In this document: one piece after another, positions 20,160 to 30,556 of the stretch
How positions within the stretch are numbered: the stretch's first letter is position 1
Layout: each line of letters begins with the position of its first letter
Source: Isochrysis galbana
Lineage: Eukaryota; Haptophyta; Isochrysidales; Isochrysidaceae
Direction: 5' to 3'
Assembly: GCA_018136815.1 (NCBI GenBank)
Contig: CM030938.1
Coordinates: 532,128-596,127 of the forward strand
DNA: 64,000 nucleotides
The notes under the pieces: generated by a model
What the model was told of the DNA's origin: nothing
The model's input: the letters and a program-made list of their open reading frames with translations, nothing else
The model's database searches: none
Translations under genes and position numbers: made by a program

Positions 20160-21290
20160 GCGACCCTCGAGATCGAGCGTGCGACGTGCGACCCACGTCG
20201 GTAGCCGCTGTTTCCAGTTCTCGGGCCCCGTCAGGCGTCTACGCTTTCCGTCCGTCTTCTGCATTGCTCGTGTAAGTTGTTCCACTCCCATTTTGTCCAG
20301 AGGAGTGTCTCCGTCTAGGGTATACTCGTCCGCTAGGGGGTATTCCAATCTCTTGTTTGATTTAAAGCCATCCCCCCATTTTGCCGGTGGGGAGGGATCT
20401 AGCTGTTCGGGGGCTTTGTCGAGTCTTGCGCCGATTATGGGCGTACCTAGGTACGAGAGCTCCGCTTCATACCATTCGCCTTTGAGCTCGGCGAAGTAGC
20501 TGCCGTCTTGGGCTATGTGTAGTTTTGGGGTAGGCTCTACCGAGCCGCGATGTTCGCTGGTTTCCCGCCTCGTCGCCGAGGTCCCTGCATCCGTTGGGGC
20601 CGCCCGTGACGTCAACATCGTCTCGGCGTGATCTACAATGGCGCTCCATGATGCCAAGAATTTGTCTCTCGGGATATATTCTCCCTGGAAGTGAATGTAA
20701 GTGTCATTGTTTCTAAGATATTGTTCACAGTCCTCGCTACGGTAGGGCAATGTTGCGCCGAAGTCTGTAAATACGTTATGTATGGTGTGGCAATCCAGCT
20801 TGTTCCATAGCTTCACCCACGAGGGGTTCATTTTGGGCCCCGGGTGCGTCGGGCTGCCCCATATGGGTTGCGATAGTAAGCCTTCTCTACTCGTCTCTAG
20901 GGATGTTAGCTTGAGTTTGCGAATATTATTCAGCGCTCTCTTCCAGAACTCCGGGAGTTTGCTTGGGCCCGTTATCCCCTCGGTTAGCTTGCTCGTGTGT
21001 ATCGTCGAGAGCACTGCTGCCCTCCCTATGTTTGTGCGGCAGAACCATGCGTCGAGCACTTGCTTCCATTGCGCCTGGCGGGCGTCCAGGTAGTTTAGGA
21101 TCCATTTGGATTGTAGCGCTTTGACGTGGTTGTCCCAGTCCAGGAGGCCCAGCCCCAGTTGGGGGTCTTTCTCTGAGGCGCCTTTTAACGGGATGTCGGG
21201 GTATTTAATCCACTGTAGTCTGCGCCCGGTGCGCGCGTTCGTCCATAGTATTCTGTCTACTGATCTCTTGACCGCCGCGTGGAATGACCT
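20160..21290 (-). pseudogene. LINE B ORF2, C-terminal region only
   Basis: Starts in a different frame from ORF1 with FHAAVKRSVDRILWTN and runs through LGLGLLDWDNHVKALQSKWIL, LDAWFCRTNIGRAAV and FWKRALNNIRKLKL. It matches element A in order (LGVGLLPMAEHTRALQAIWIV, LDQWFSRTPLGRAAV, FWKHALENFRRINF). This is the part of a LINE ORF2 that lies after the reverse-transcriptase palm. The catalytic YADD-type motif is not present anywhere in this element. From about 20200 the frame continues into unrelated sequence. Confidence 0.65.
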
Positions 21291-22654
21291 CGGTAGGGAG
21301 CCCCGTCGACTTTGAGCAGAAGTTTGCGCGGGAAGTCGAAGGAGGCGAAGGTTCCATGCTTCGGGGCAACATAGAGGTGGTACACCTCTTTCTTGCCTTG
21401 CGTTACGAGGATTCCCTCCTTGGTGAGGATTTTGGTGCGCTCTTGGTTGCCTTGGAGAAAAAAGAAGCCTTGGTTCTCGACCGCCTTAGCGAGCGAGCTA
21501 ATGGTGATGAGGCTCTTTAGCTCGAACTTGTAATTGCGCACCACCAGGTGCGCCGACGCGTCCTTGTACGCGCTGGCTAGCGCCTTGTTGGACGCACGCG
21601 GGAGTCCGTTGAACTTTTCATCGAGCGTTTGGTACTTAACCGCAATCGGACACGGGATGCCCGCCTTGCGAAAATCCGCAACATCCTTGTATTGCTCCCT
21701 GAACTGGTTGGCGCAATCCGCCGTGACGAGAATCTCCCATGGGCCGGCGGCGCTCTTAGAGAGGAAGTCGGGCTCCAGGTCTACACCTTCCAGTTTGTTC
21801 AGGTGCGCGACGATCGCGCCAAGGATTTCTTCGTCCTTGGCTTTGTGGCCTTTCTCGTACGCCGTAAAGATGATGATGATTTTATGAGAGTGTGGAAATT
21901 CGGCCTCCTCTTCAGGTTCAGGCTCTAGGTCTTCGTCGAGGAGTGCCACCTGCGTGGTCGGGGTGAAGGGTGGGGTTAGCCTCTTGTGTGCTCCTGTTTT
22001 TCCGTGGCCCGTGGGGTCCAACGTTTCCGTGACTCTGTCGCCCCTTTTTGGGGTTGTTGTGTGATTTGTCCTCTGTGGTGGTCCTTCCTGGTGTTGGTGG
22101 TCATGGTGTTGGGCCTCCTGGGCCGTTGTCGCGTCCGTTTCTCGCGCGCGTGCGGCGTGATTGTCGGCCCGTCCCTGGGCGTCACTGGAGGGCCTCCCTC
22201 CTGTGCCGCCTCTCCTTTGTCTCCTGTCCCCCTTCCTGGGGGCCTCATTGTGCTCTTGGATCTTTTCCTTGTTTTGGTGCGGCAACTCCCCATTGGGGTT
22301 CTGCCTGTGGTGGTGCCGGGCCAGCCCCTCGCGCCGGAGCGCGAGGGCGGTATCGCGGCTGTGTAAGGGCCGGGCCCGGAGGCCTCCCTTGTTGGAGCGT
22401 CCCTCTGGTGCGGTGTGGGTGGTGTGGCTGTGGGTTGTGCTGTAGGTGTGTTGCTTGCTGTCTGCTGCCAGCATGGCAGCTTTGTTCTTGGCGTTCGTGG
22501 TGATGCGCGGGCGTGGCTTGCCGGCTCCTGTGCCCACCTGGCTGGGAGGGTCGTCCTGGCGCGGTCGCTTCGGCGACAGCGGCGTGTCTATGAGTTCTTC
22601 GTCCATCGCGGCGAGGGCAGCGGCAGCGAGAGCGGGCGGCGGCGCGCGCTCCAT
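21257..22654 (-). CDS. LINE B ORF1 protein
   Basis: 465 codons from the ATG at 22654, starting MERAPPPALAAAALAAMDEEL. The first half is Arg/His/Thr/Gln-rich and basic, typical of RNA-binding disordered regions. An acidic stretch (EDLEPEPEEEAEFP) leads to a globular part with GAIVAHLNKLEGVDLEPDF and GPWEILVTADCANQF. That part aligns in order with ORF1 of element C (LEGLDATPDG, GPWIFYVDDDAHDQF) and with the truncated protein at 36895-37569. The Cys/His C-terminus seen in C is lost: the frame runs into the deletion junction and stops at 21257. The protein is probably still made if the element is transcribed. Confidence 0.6.
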   Translation of the reverse strand: MERAPPPALAAAALAAMDEELIDTPLSPKRPRQDDPPSQVGTGAGKPRPRITTNAKNKAAMLAADSKQHTYSTTHSHTTHTAPEGRSNKGGLRARPLHSRDTALALRREGLARHHHRQNPNGELPHQNKEKIQEHNEAPRKGDRRQRRGGTGGRPSSDAQGRADNHAARARETDATTAQEAQHHDHQHQEGPPQRTNHTTTPKRGDRVTETLDPTGHGKTGAHKRLTPPFTPTTQVALLDEDLEPEPEEEAEFPHSHKIIIIFTAYEKGHKAKDEEILGAIVAHLNKLEGVDLEPDFLSKSAAGPWEILVTADCANQFREQYKDVADFRKAGIPCPIAVKYQTLDEKFNGLPRASNKALASAYKDASAHLVVRNYKFELKSLITISSLAKAVENQGFFFLQGNQERTKILTKEGILVTQGKKEVYHLYVAPKHGTFASFDFPRKLLLKVDGAPYRGHSTRRSRDQ

Positions 22655-22676
22655 GACCCTATCGTTTTAACGATAG

Positions 22677-22850
22677 TTGCCACCGGACTATATCTAAGCC
22701 CTTCACCCCTATCCCCATAGTAGTGCACGGGGGGAGCCGCCTGATGACGGGGGGGGGAAGGGCCGGGGGAGTAGAGGTGTAGAAAGTATACTTCATGTAG
22801 GTAGTGGTTCCATTCGCCGCGAGTGCGATAAGGAATATTAGGACGTTTTT
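22677..22850 (+). repeat. Fragment of the short leader-family element (3' part)
   Basis: In the plus direction it reads ACCGGACTATATCTAAGCCC and on to GTGGTTCCATTCGCCGCGAG and an A/T-rich end. It matches the minus strands of 5480-5660 and 32600-32790. LINE B starts exactly at its left edge, so B may have inserted into it. Confidence 0.6.
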
Positions 22851-23460
22851 GTTTCATGGTCCATGGCCATGGCAACCAAGTGCATAAACTTTGTTGAGAC
22901 TAGCGCTGTGCCTAAGCTTCACCATCTGGCCGCACGGCGAAGGATCTAGATCTAGAGATTAGAGCCTGGACATCGCATACATCTAAGACTGAATGCGACA
23001 TCAGTTTTTGATCCTGAAGGCCGCAGCCCAAGCCTACGTATATGCATATCAAAAGATGCCGCCCGACCAGCCGCCCCAATCGCCCCGCCGCTCCCCCGCA
23101 CCTCGTCGGTGTTCAAGGCTACTAGCGAACGGTAGCGACGGCTCGTCGCTTGGCGATGCTGGCCTCACACAGCCCCAAGGCAGCCCGCCTTCCTAAGGGC
23201 CGTGCAGCATGCAGCGGGGGCGTGCCACATCACCGCATTACGACAGTTGCAATGACCGGGTGTGCGAGTGTGCGAACATGCTTCTGGCCCGTCACTATAG
23301 CTAGCCACCCCCTCCGCGCTGCCATATTTACACACATGAACACACTAACGGACTTTGCTCACGTACATGAACACATGTCATCATCATGCTTAGGTTAGGG
23401 CACATGCATGCCCCGGAATCTTGGCGGTCTTCCGCAATGCATTGCCGTGTGAGCTGTGAG
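22851..23460. other. Intergenic, no gene seen
   Basis: Mixed sequence with short frames and no motif. It lies downstream of the S9 peptidase gene (minus strand), so part of it is probably that gene's 3'-UTR. Confidence 0.4.
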
Positions 23461-25806
23461 TCATGACGGCGTTGCACTAACTTCAACTCCAAGCGCGTTC
23501 ATCAGGAACGCCCAATCTAATGCATGCGCTTCCAGTCGTCTGAATCGGCCGCCGTCCCTATGGTGTCCCGCTACCGATTGGATTCGAAGCAACAGAGGGC
23601 CACCTTCCTCCGTAACCGGGGTTCCTACATCCTGCCTAGCCCGGTGGCGCGCACGGCTGACATAGCGAAGCGCTTGAGTACATGGCACTCGTGGATCATT
23701 CCGAGCAACTCGGATAAGCAGTGGTGGCAGAGGCGCAGCGTGCTTGGGAAGGGTTTCATACGGCGAATAGCCCTCCATCGCAGCTCGCACCCGTGGATCG
23801 ACACCCGGGTCTCCCCACTCTCCTCGTTCCTCTAGTGTCAGGGGCAAACTCGGGTCAAGCATTGCGCCCAGCGGGTCGAGGAACGGCGATTGCATGAGCG
23901 CCGCACCCAATAGCCCGGGTGCTCGATTCAGTAGCGCGCCAAGCACAAGCCCGCCAGCAGATGTCGCAATAGCGGAACTCAGCTCAGGCCGCGAGTAGCC
24001 CCACCCATGCAAGGCACGGATTACGCACTCCAAATCATCGACTGACCTCCTCTTGCGAAGCCCACGCCCACCAGCGTGCCAGAGCGGTCCAAGCTCACCA
24101 CCGCCACGCACATGCGCAAGAGCAAGGACCCAACCCCGCCGCAGGAGTGGGAGACACTCAGCCTTGTACTCGGCTTGTAAGCATGCCCCATATGCGCCGT
24201 AGCATTCCACAAGCAGTGGCACGTCTCCTCGCGCAACGAGCCCGGACCGATGCACCACCGTCACTGGTATGCGCTCACCATCATCAGCGAGCGCCCACCG
24301 CATCTCGCAGTGGAGCTGGACATCGCTTGCCGTGCTCACAGATGGATGGGGGTGGGTGGCTGATTGCCGGACTTTGAGGTCGCCGTCGCCTGCCCCCTCG
24401 ATGCTGCAGGTGTATGTGTGGGGTGGGAGAACTGGTGAAGAGAGTTTGAAGGCGAAGCCCGCGGATAGAAAGTCAGAGCTTGGCATTGGCACGATATGGC
24501 ATGGCTGCCCCATCGTGGGTAGCGGAACGCTGTCTTCCCTCCAAATGACCGGCCTGTGAGGGACATCAGCTGGAGTGCCATTGGTGCCGGCGATGAGGTC
24601 AACGCTTCGTGCATGAGATGCTTTGATCGTATGCTCGCCACTGATATCCTTAGCGACAGGTAGCTTCAGCCGAGCAACAGAGATTTGAGGAACCGCAGCC
24701 CTGCGCTCGTAGATGGCAATCCAGCCGTTGCCAACATCGACGTCCTCAATGTGAGTCGTGGCTTGCGAGGCGCGCAGAGGGACCCATGCAGACCTCGGAG
24801 TGGGAAGATCGCCTACTTGCACGGTGCAGAGTCCGAGCCCCGCCTCGAACGGTGACTTGCATGCCGAGCCGTGGGACAATGACGCCCGGTGGACGGCGCT
24901 GGTCTCGGTTTCCCCATCCCGTTCGTTGGTGCTGCCTACCAGGAGAAGATGGCCACGAGCAAGGCCCTCCACAAAGTAATGTAGGCGTTCTTCTCGTCGG
25001 GTGACAAGTAGTGGGCCACTTCGGTGGACGGCGCCATCAGCTGGAATCAGCTGGACCTCGGAGGACATGTGAGAGTGGCTATTGAGGGTGATCCAAGCGC
25101 CGTCTTTGGTGCTCGAGACGTCCAGCAGGTGAGACTCGTCCGCTTCCTCGACGAGCACACGGTCTCTCGCACGAGGAGACCCAAGCGAGTGCACGAGAGC
25201 GCAGCACGGCCGCCCTCGGTGGTCAATGGAGGTGTACACTAGGGCCTCCCCACCATCCGCCCACTCGAAGTTGAGCACGCCGGCAATGGGCTCCGTCGCC
25301 GGCCCGCCGGTCGCGCAATCGACCACGATGAGCTGCCACTGTTCGGCTCCCGTCACATCAAGGGTGTAGGCGAAGGTTCGCCCATCCGGACTACCTGCAA
25401 ACTTGCCAATGGCAGCGTATCCGTGGCGATCGGCAAGCGCACCCAGATCAAGGAGGACATGCTCACTGCCGCCGCGCACGTGCTGGCGACAGAAGAGGGG
25501 TAGATCGCGGCGCGGCGGCGAGCGTGTGTAGTACGCCCACTCGCCACGTATCTCGGGCTCGCTCTGGTGGGCTGCAGGCTGCGCGGCCGCAAGCTCATCA
25601 TACAGCCTCATCTGAAGCGTCACGGTTGGTTCAAGGACGCGTGAGGCGTACTCATCCTCTTGTGCGAGCAGCCGGCGCGTGCTGGCACTCTCAAGCTTCG
25701 CCAGGTGCGCCCACTCGTCCCTCATCCCCCTTAGTGCCCACCAGGCAGCTGCAGCCGGCCGAGGAGGCGAGAGACCAGCGGCCAGTCGCCGCGCGGCCGG
25801 TCTCAT
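23461..25806 (-). CDS. Prolyl-oligopeptidase / oligopeptidase B-like S9 peptidase
   Basis: Cuts short peptides after Pro or basic residues. 781 codons from the ATG at 25806. The frame is open upstream for 91 more codons, but these are Gly/Arg/Lys low complexity. The N-terminus (MRPAARRLAAGLSPP) is Arg/Ala-rich and could be an organelle transit peptide. Residues about 25-480 have the N-terminal helix plus beta-propeller pattern (IGKFAGSPDGRTFAYTLD, FEWADGGEALVYTSID). The C-terminal alpha/beta-hydrolase part carries LVECYGAYG, LAHVRGGGELG, the nucleophile Ser616 in ATSAGG, Asp704 in RNDPRVPCTQ and His748 or His749 in AGHHRDGGR. The nucleophile elbow normally reads GGSAGG, so the Gly before the Ser is replaced by Ala-Thr. 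No intron is evident. Likely active, but the substrate is unknown. Confidence 0.85.
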   Translation of the reverse strand: MRPAARRLAAGLSPPRPAAAAWWALRGMRDEWAHLAKLESASTRRLLAQEDEYASRVLEPTVTLQMRLYDELAAAQPAAHQSEPEIRGEWAYYTRSPPRRDLPLFCRQHVRGGSEHVLLDLGALADRHGYAAIGKFAGSPDGRTFAYTLDVTGAEQWQLIVVDCATGGPATEPIAGVLNFEWADGGEALVYTSIDHRGRPCCALVHSLGSPRARDRVLVEEADESHLLDVSSTKDGAWITLNSHSHMSSEVQLIPADGAVHRSGPLLVTRREERLHYFVEGLARGHLLLVGSTNERDGETETSAVHRASLSHGSACKSPFEAGLGLCTVQVGDLPTPRSAWVPLRASQATTHIEDVDVGNGWIAIYERRAAVPQISVARLKLPVAKDISGEHTIKASHARSVDLIAGTNGTPADVPHRPVIWREDSVPLPTMGQPCHIVPMPSSDFLSAGFAFKLSSPVLPPHTYTCSIEGAGDGDLKVRQSATHPHPSVSTASDVQLHCEMRWALADDGERIPVTVVHRSGLVARGDVPLLVECYGAYGACLQAEYKAECLPLLRRGWVLALAHVRGGGELGPLWHAGGRGLRKRRSVDDLECVIRALHGWGYSRPELSSAIATSAGGLVLGALLNRAPGLLGAALMQSPFLDPLGAMLDPSLPLTLEERGEWGDPGVDPRVRAAMEGYSPYETLPKHAAPLPPLLIRVARNDPRVPCTQALRYVSRARHRARQDVGTPVTEEGGPLLLRIQSVAGHHRDGGRFRRLEAHALDWAFLMNALGVEVSATPS

Positions 25807-26245
25807 CGTATCGGCCACCAATGCACGCGTTCGCTCTTGCTTCACCCACTCACCCTCTCTTCCCCCCTCCCAACCCCTTCCCTTCCTTCCCCTTCCCTCC
25901 CCTCTTCTCTTCCCTTCCCTTCCCTTCCGTCGCGCGAGCGGACGGTCGTCGGTCGCACCTTCCTTCCCTGGTAGGAATAGGTAGCCTACAAGATGAAACA
26001 GATTTTGAACATGAGGGTGAGGGCCAGGTGCAATGGGCGTCAGAGTTTTCTTCTTGTGACCAGGTCTCGATAACCCCAACTCCCCTCGCTTCGCCCTCCC
26101 TTACTCTTCTCCGTCCCTCGCCCGCGGCGATGGACGTTGGCATGGCGCCATAAACCACAGGTACAGGTACGATGGCGTTGTGTATGCCTGTCCTTGCCCG
26201 CCCGGCCACCTGGTCTAGATGCTAGATGAGACATACGTATTTACC

Positions 26246-26268
26246 GTATTTGGCCGGAGGCCAAATAC
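26246..26268. other. Perfect 10-bp hairpin with 3-nt loop
   Basis: GTATTTGGCC-GGA-GGCCAAATAC, in a region with further GTATTT/AAATAC words either side. It lies between the S9 peptidase 5' side and the tandem repeats. A terminator or transposon-end role is possible but not shown. Confidence 0.5.
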
Positions 26269-26460
26269 CAAATACATATGTATTTCACTGTATTTTGGAG
26301 GCCCCCTATATTGACGGGTCGCCAAACACAGAGCGCCCGCAGGCCCGCAGGGCGCGTAGCGCGTGAGCAGCGAGCGGAGCGAGCGAGCGCGGGGCCGGCC
26401 GCGGGCGCGGGGGCGCGGGTCTGCGGCAGTGGCAGATGGCAGATGGCAGGCGGAGAGGCG

Positions 26461-26985
26461 CCGACAACTACGCTAACGTCAACCGGTCGAATGGGCTGGA
26501 GTGCCCAACTTTTGAATGCGACCGGGCGCGCTGCCGGCGCTTTCTCGGTCATCCACTGGGATAGAATGCTCCATCAGCCATCAGGCACTATGCACTATAG
26601 TCCAAAGATACCGACCTAGCAGCTACGCCAATCGCCGCCGCCGCCCGCGCGCATCGCGCCGTAGTCGGCCGTGTGTGGCGCCGACAACTACGCTAACGTC
26701 ACCCGGCCGAATGGGCTGGAGTGCCCAACTTTCGAATGCGACCGGGCGCGCTGCCGGCCGGCGCTTTCTCGGTCATCCACTGGGATAGAATGCCCCACCA
26801 GGCACTATATCCAAAGATGCCGACCTAGCACTAGCAGCCACGCCAATCGCCGCCGCCGCCCGCGCGCATCGCGCCGTAGTCGGCCGTGTTTGGCACCGAC
26901 AACTACGCTAACGTCAACCGGTCGAATGGGCTGGAGTGCCCAACTTTCGAACGCGACCGGGCGCGCTGCCGGGCGGCCGGGCGGT
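26461..26985 (+). repeat. Tandem repeat, unit 215-220 bp, about 2.5 copies
   Basis: Units start at 26461, 26681 and 26896 with CCGACAACTACGCTAACGTC. Each continues through GAATGGGCTGGAGTGCCCAA and GACCGGGCGCGCTGCCGG. Copies differ by a few substitutions and small indels. Frames across it are repetitive and not convincing protein. Confidence 0.75.
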
Positions 26986-27723
26986 GGATCGCGCCCGGCG
27001 GTGTGCTGGGGTCGTGTGGTCGTGTGGGGAGGCTCCGCACCTGATCGCGGCATCTAGCCACGGTGGTGCGCCGCCGCACCACCGGCAGGCTCCCGAGCAA
27101 GCCGGCAGCGACGACCGCCACCTTCAATGTCGGTTTTCACTTGAACAATTTAAGAAAACTCTCCGTGAGTGGTGGGCACACCCCCCTACATCGCCACATT
27201 GCAATACTACAACTACAACCTGCTCCCTGCTCCTCTTTCGACAGAACGCGAACGCGACTTCGGGGCGCGGCGACGGAGAGGGAGTCACGCGGGAAAACCT
27301 AATGGGGTGTGTACAAGCATACAAGGCCCCCCCCCTACCCGCAACAATGTAGGCTGTTTATGGTCTCCGGCTGGGGTTTATGATCTCCGGCTGAGGCTCG
27401 TTTGGAGTTTGGAGAGCAAAACTCACGACCCGCGCCCACTAGGTGTCTGTGTCAGAGTGAAGAGTCTTCTGCTCTCATGCCGGACGGAAGAGCCTGAGGG
27501 TGTCCGACGGACTCCCCGAATGGGAATTGGAGCCCAGAGGATAGAGGAGAGGGCACGAGGTGCCCCCCTATGGCCCATGGTGAATGGTGAACTAAGGTTC
27601 AACGTATTTGTATTTGAGCTTGAGCTGGAGCTTGATGATACGCATAATACATGCTAGAAATGAAAAATCCACACCGAAATCTCACTTCTCGGCGTGCCAT
27701 TCCTCTTCATCAATCGCAGCCGA
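26986..27723. other. Intergenic, no gene seen
   Basis: Short frames on both strands and no recognisable motif. It lies downstream of the ERp29-like gene. Confidence 0.35.
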
Positions 27724-28509
27724 TCACCCTCTCGCACCTCTTCCCTCCGCAACAGGTACATGAGCAGCTAATGTGCGACCGACGCGCAGCCGTAATCTAG
27801 CTGCCCGCAACGCGTCCTCACGATCCTCCATGTGATCTGACCCGCGCGAGACGGCCGCAGCGTAGAGATCCTGGCGTGCGTGCATCAGACTATCTTGCAT
27901 CGCCCATGCCATTTGAGAGAGTCTATTCTCCTCATCGAGCCTTTTGTGTAGGCGCCCCAGGATGTCTTCGACGCGAATGCACTCTCGTGAAAAGCGACCA
28001 ATCGTCAATTCATGCGAGAGTTCCTCCTGCCGCAGAATCGCCTCTTGAAGGCCACGCTGAAACGTGGGAAGGCCTTCGGAGAGAAAATCCCGCAGCCACG
28101 CTTTGTCAACGCTGGCTGCACGCTCACTGAGAGCTCTGTGCTGTGCTAGCACCCAATCCCCAATGGCGGCTGCCGAATCCAGACGGCCCGGGAACACCTG
28201 CACCTCATCGTGGCTAGGGCGGAAACCAAGCCGTATATGGGCGAGCATGGGTGTTCCACGAGCTACGAGAGCGGACTCGAGGCTGGCCAGCTCAGGGACG
28301 GGAGAATCCAGATTGCGGAGCACGATCTCATGCCGCACTCCACGCTCCTTCAGCAGCGTCGACGCAGCAGCGAGCGCGGGCGCCGCGGATTGCCAGGCTG
28401 GACAGCTCGGATCATACAAGACGATGAAAGACCCCGTCTCCTCGTAGACGGCCGCTCCATGCTGAACCAAGCCGAACGACACTGACAGCAGCAGGGCGAG
28501 CGGGAGCAT
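27724..28509 (-). CDS. ERp29/PDI-like secretory-pathway protein
   Basis: 261 codons from the ATG at 28509. A clear signal peptide (MLPLALLLSVSFGLVQHGAA) is followed by a thioredoxin-like start: GSFIVLYDPSCPAWQSAAPALAAAS places SCPAW where protein disulfide isomerases have CxxC, so only one Cys is present. The second half (about residues 125-260) is all helix-forming and highly charged, like the helical C-terminal domain of ERp29, a chaperone of similar length that also lacks CxxC. No KDEL-type retention signal is seen at the C-terminus (ends GRGARG). Likely role: folding or escort in the ER lumen without disulfide exchange. The ERp29 comparison is an inference from layout. A divergent thioredoxin-fold protein of another kind is possible. 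Confidence 0.65.
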   Translation of the reverse strand: MLPLALLLSVSFGLVQHGAAVYEETGSFIVLYDPSCPAWQSAAPALAAASTLLKERGVRHEIVLRNLDSPVPELASLESALVARGTPMLAHIRLGFRPSHDEVQVFPGRLDSAAAIGDWVLAQHRALSERAASVDKAWLRDFLSEGLPTFQRGLQEAILRQEELSHELTIGRFSRECIRVEDILGRLHKRLDEENRLSQMAWAMQDSLMHARQDLYAAAVSRGSDHMEDREDALRAARLRLRVGRTLAAHVPVAEGRGARG

Positions 28510-29575
28510 CGCTAGCCGGCGGCACGGCGCGATCGGTTGCCCTTTTCTTTTCTTTTCTCAATTTATCTAGGGGCTTCTAGCACTTTAGGCCGTGAAAATC
28601 CAGGGGTGAGGTCTAGAAAGACATTAAAAACAGCTGATTTTGGGGATCGAAATAAAAAGTAAAAAAACAGTGCGAAAAACAGTGGGGCCACATATACCGC
28701 AAGGGGGCCCTTTCCCCCCGCGCGGAACGCCTCCGCCTCCGCCTCCGCTCCTCCGCGTCCTACGTCCTACGCATTCGTAGGCCGCCGCCGCCCGCCGCCG
28801 CTGCAGCCTCCCCTCTCCTCGGCCGATGGCGAGCCGCTATTGGTGTTCAACCCCAACCCCACGCACGCGTCGCGATCCGCGCGCGTGGTGGCCCCGGTCC
28901 CGCGCGCACGCCGCGCTCGCGCGCGCCGCGCACAGGCGACCCCCGACCCCCAGCCCTAGCCCCGCTGTGGCGCTGTGGCAAGTGGCAGAAACGGAGGGCG
29001 TTTGAAAAACAATGAAAAACACTGTTTTTGGCTTCCGAAAGAAAACACTGTTTCTGTCTTTCACATCTAGGTTTTGGGGTTTCTACGTTCTACCGCTTTT
29101 TACTTTGGTGTATTTCCTCAGTCCTCACTTTCGTCTCATTTTTACACCCTTAGAAGTTATTTGACCGCCTAGGTCGGAACCCTCCACTGCTTTTTCCACG
29201 TTGTAACTTGTGGGGAGTTCTATGGGAGCCGGGGCTCTGCGTGGGGGGAGTTTCGAAGGGGAAAAGTATATGTTTGTGTGTGTCGGAGGTCAGAGGCGTC
29301 AGGACGCACCGGGCAAGTGCGCTGCGGGTGTGGTCGTGATGGTCCCGGGCTATTGTAGATTGTAGAGGCAGTCGTGGGACTAACACTCAGATGTTTTAGT
29401 ATCCTCAGAGAGTAGGATGTGCAAAGGTGGGCGGGCGGAGAGAAGGGGGGGGGGGAAGGGGTTAGGCCCCATCTCGTCGCTTGGCCCATGTTTTAGAGTC
29501 TGAGCCACTCGGCCTCCGCCGCGTGTGCTGCAGCCGCCACACGGCGTCTCCTTGTGCCTTGCGTCTCGTCAGCTT
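28510..29575. other. Intergenic, dispersed AAACAC/GTGTTT repeats, no gene seen
   Basis: AAAAACAGTG words at about 28663-28690 and AACACTGTTTTTGGCTTCCG at about 29010 hint at a degenerate inverted-repeat element. GC-rich sequence fills 28730-28980. No protein-like frame was found. Confidence 0.35.
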
Positions 29576-30147
29576 TGGGGGGGCGGGGGGGGGGCGCAGA
29601 TCTGCCGAGGTTGGGCTTCTCCTCTGGGCCGTGCCCCCCTTCCCCCCCGCGCCCCCCCCCGCCTTCTCCCTTTCACCGCCGTTCTCCCAGTTCGAGATTC
29701 ACGAGACGCCTCTCGGAAATCACACAATGCGGACCCCCCCCCCCCGCCGTCTTCTCCCCTTCCACCGCCGTTCTCCCAAGTGGAGAAGAAGAAGGCCTAC
29801 TCTACTCTCGGAGACCACACACACACTGCGGAGTGCGAGGAGGAGATCTCCTCGGGGGAGGGCTCTCCATCCGCTCCTCTCTTCAGCGGCGAGGCACCTT
29901 GGGAGGTGCTGCATGTCGCAGTTGCCTCGAGGACGGCGTATGTTCAGCTGATATGAATCGTCGATTTACCGTAATATATGCAGCTTGGAGCACTCAAGGG
30001 TCGCGATGTCATAAGGATTTGCTGGACGGACGGACATGAGGACGACGAACCTCGGCGCACGCCGTGGTGGCCTTCCCCCTCCCCCCGCGCGGGGGGGCTG
30101 TTGCGGAGGTCCGCCGGGGGGGGGGGGGGGGGGAAGTCCCTCCTCCC

Positions 30148-30226
<79 letters not shown>

Positions 30227-30480
30227 TCTCCCCTCTCGTCGTTCCCCTCTTCTCCTCTCTTCCTCTTCCTTCTCCTCTCTCAGATTCCCCTCAGTTTCTT
30301 CCTCTTCCTTCTCCTCGTTTATTCGTGCCCCGCGACCCCCCTCCCGCTCCGCTCTCCCTCCCCCCCCCCCCCCCCTCTCTCTCCGCCCGCCTACCTTTGC
30401 ACATCCTGCTCTCTGCCTGCCTCGCCCTCTCCTCCCCTTCCGCGCGTGAGAGGGAGCGAGAGTACCTCGCAGCCGCCACC
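29576..30480 (+). promoter_or_regulatory. G-run/C-run region upstream of the small acidic gene
   Basis: G runs at 29577-29595, C runs at 29636-29665 and 29730-29745, then a 19-G run near 30115-30133 and a 16-C run near 30360-30376. The block ends about 80 bp before the ATG at 30557. An imperfect duplication of about 115 bp carrying CCACCGCCGTTCTCCC occurs at 29650-29770. Long frames here are low complexity and rejected. Confidence 0.35.
30153..30222 (+). repeat. (CT)n microsatellite
   Basis: About 35 uninterrupted CT units, followed by impure C/T-rich sequence to about 30300. Confidence 0.9.
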
Positions 30481-30556
30481 AGAGAGAACCTAATAAAACG
30501 CCTCGAGTACTTAATAAAACCAAGGCCGTCGAGAGAAGGGAAGGGAGAAGAGAGAG

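Larger units (their letters stand above)
20160..22676 (-). mobile_element. Non-LTR retrotransposon B, endonuclease and RT core deleted
   Basis: Begins at 22676 with hairpin 1 (CTATCGTT-TT-AACGATAG), 4 nt, the ATG at 22654 and hairpin 2. ORF1 is followed directly, at about 21285, by sequence coding the region downstream of the reverse-transcriptase catalytic core (homologous to element A). The endonuclease and catalytic palm are therefore missing. The 3' end is ragged: similarity ends near 20200 after ENWKQRLPTWV. The 5' end abuts a fragment of the short leader family at 22677. No target-site duplication was found. Confidence 0.7.

Noticed and set aside
23461-26079. Upstream start of the S9 peptidase at 26079
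   Set aside because: The first 91 codons are Gly/Arg/Lys low complexity; the ATG at 25806 gives a normal family length.
26461-26985. CRISPR array
   Set aside because: The repeats are contiguous 215-220 bp units without spacers, in a eukaryotic context.
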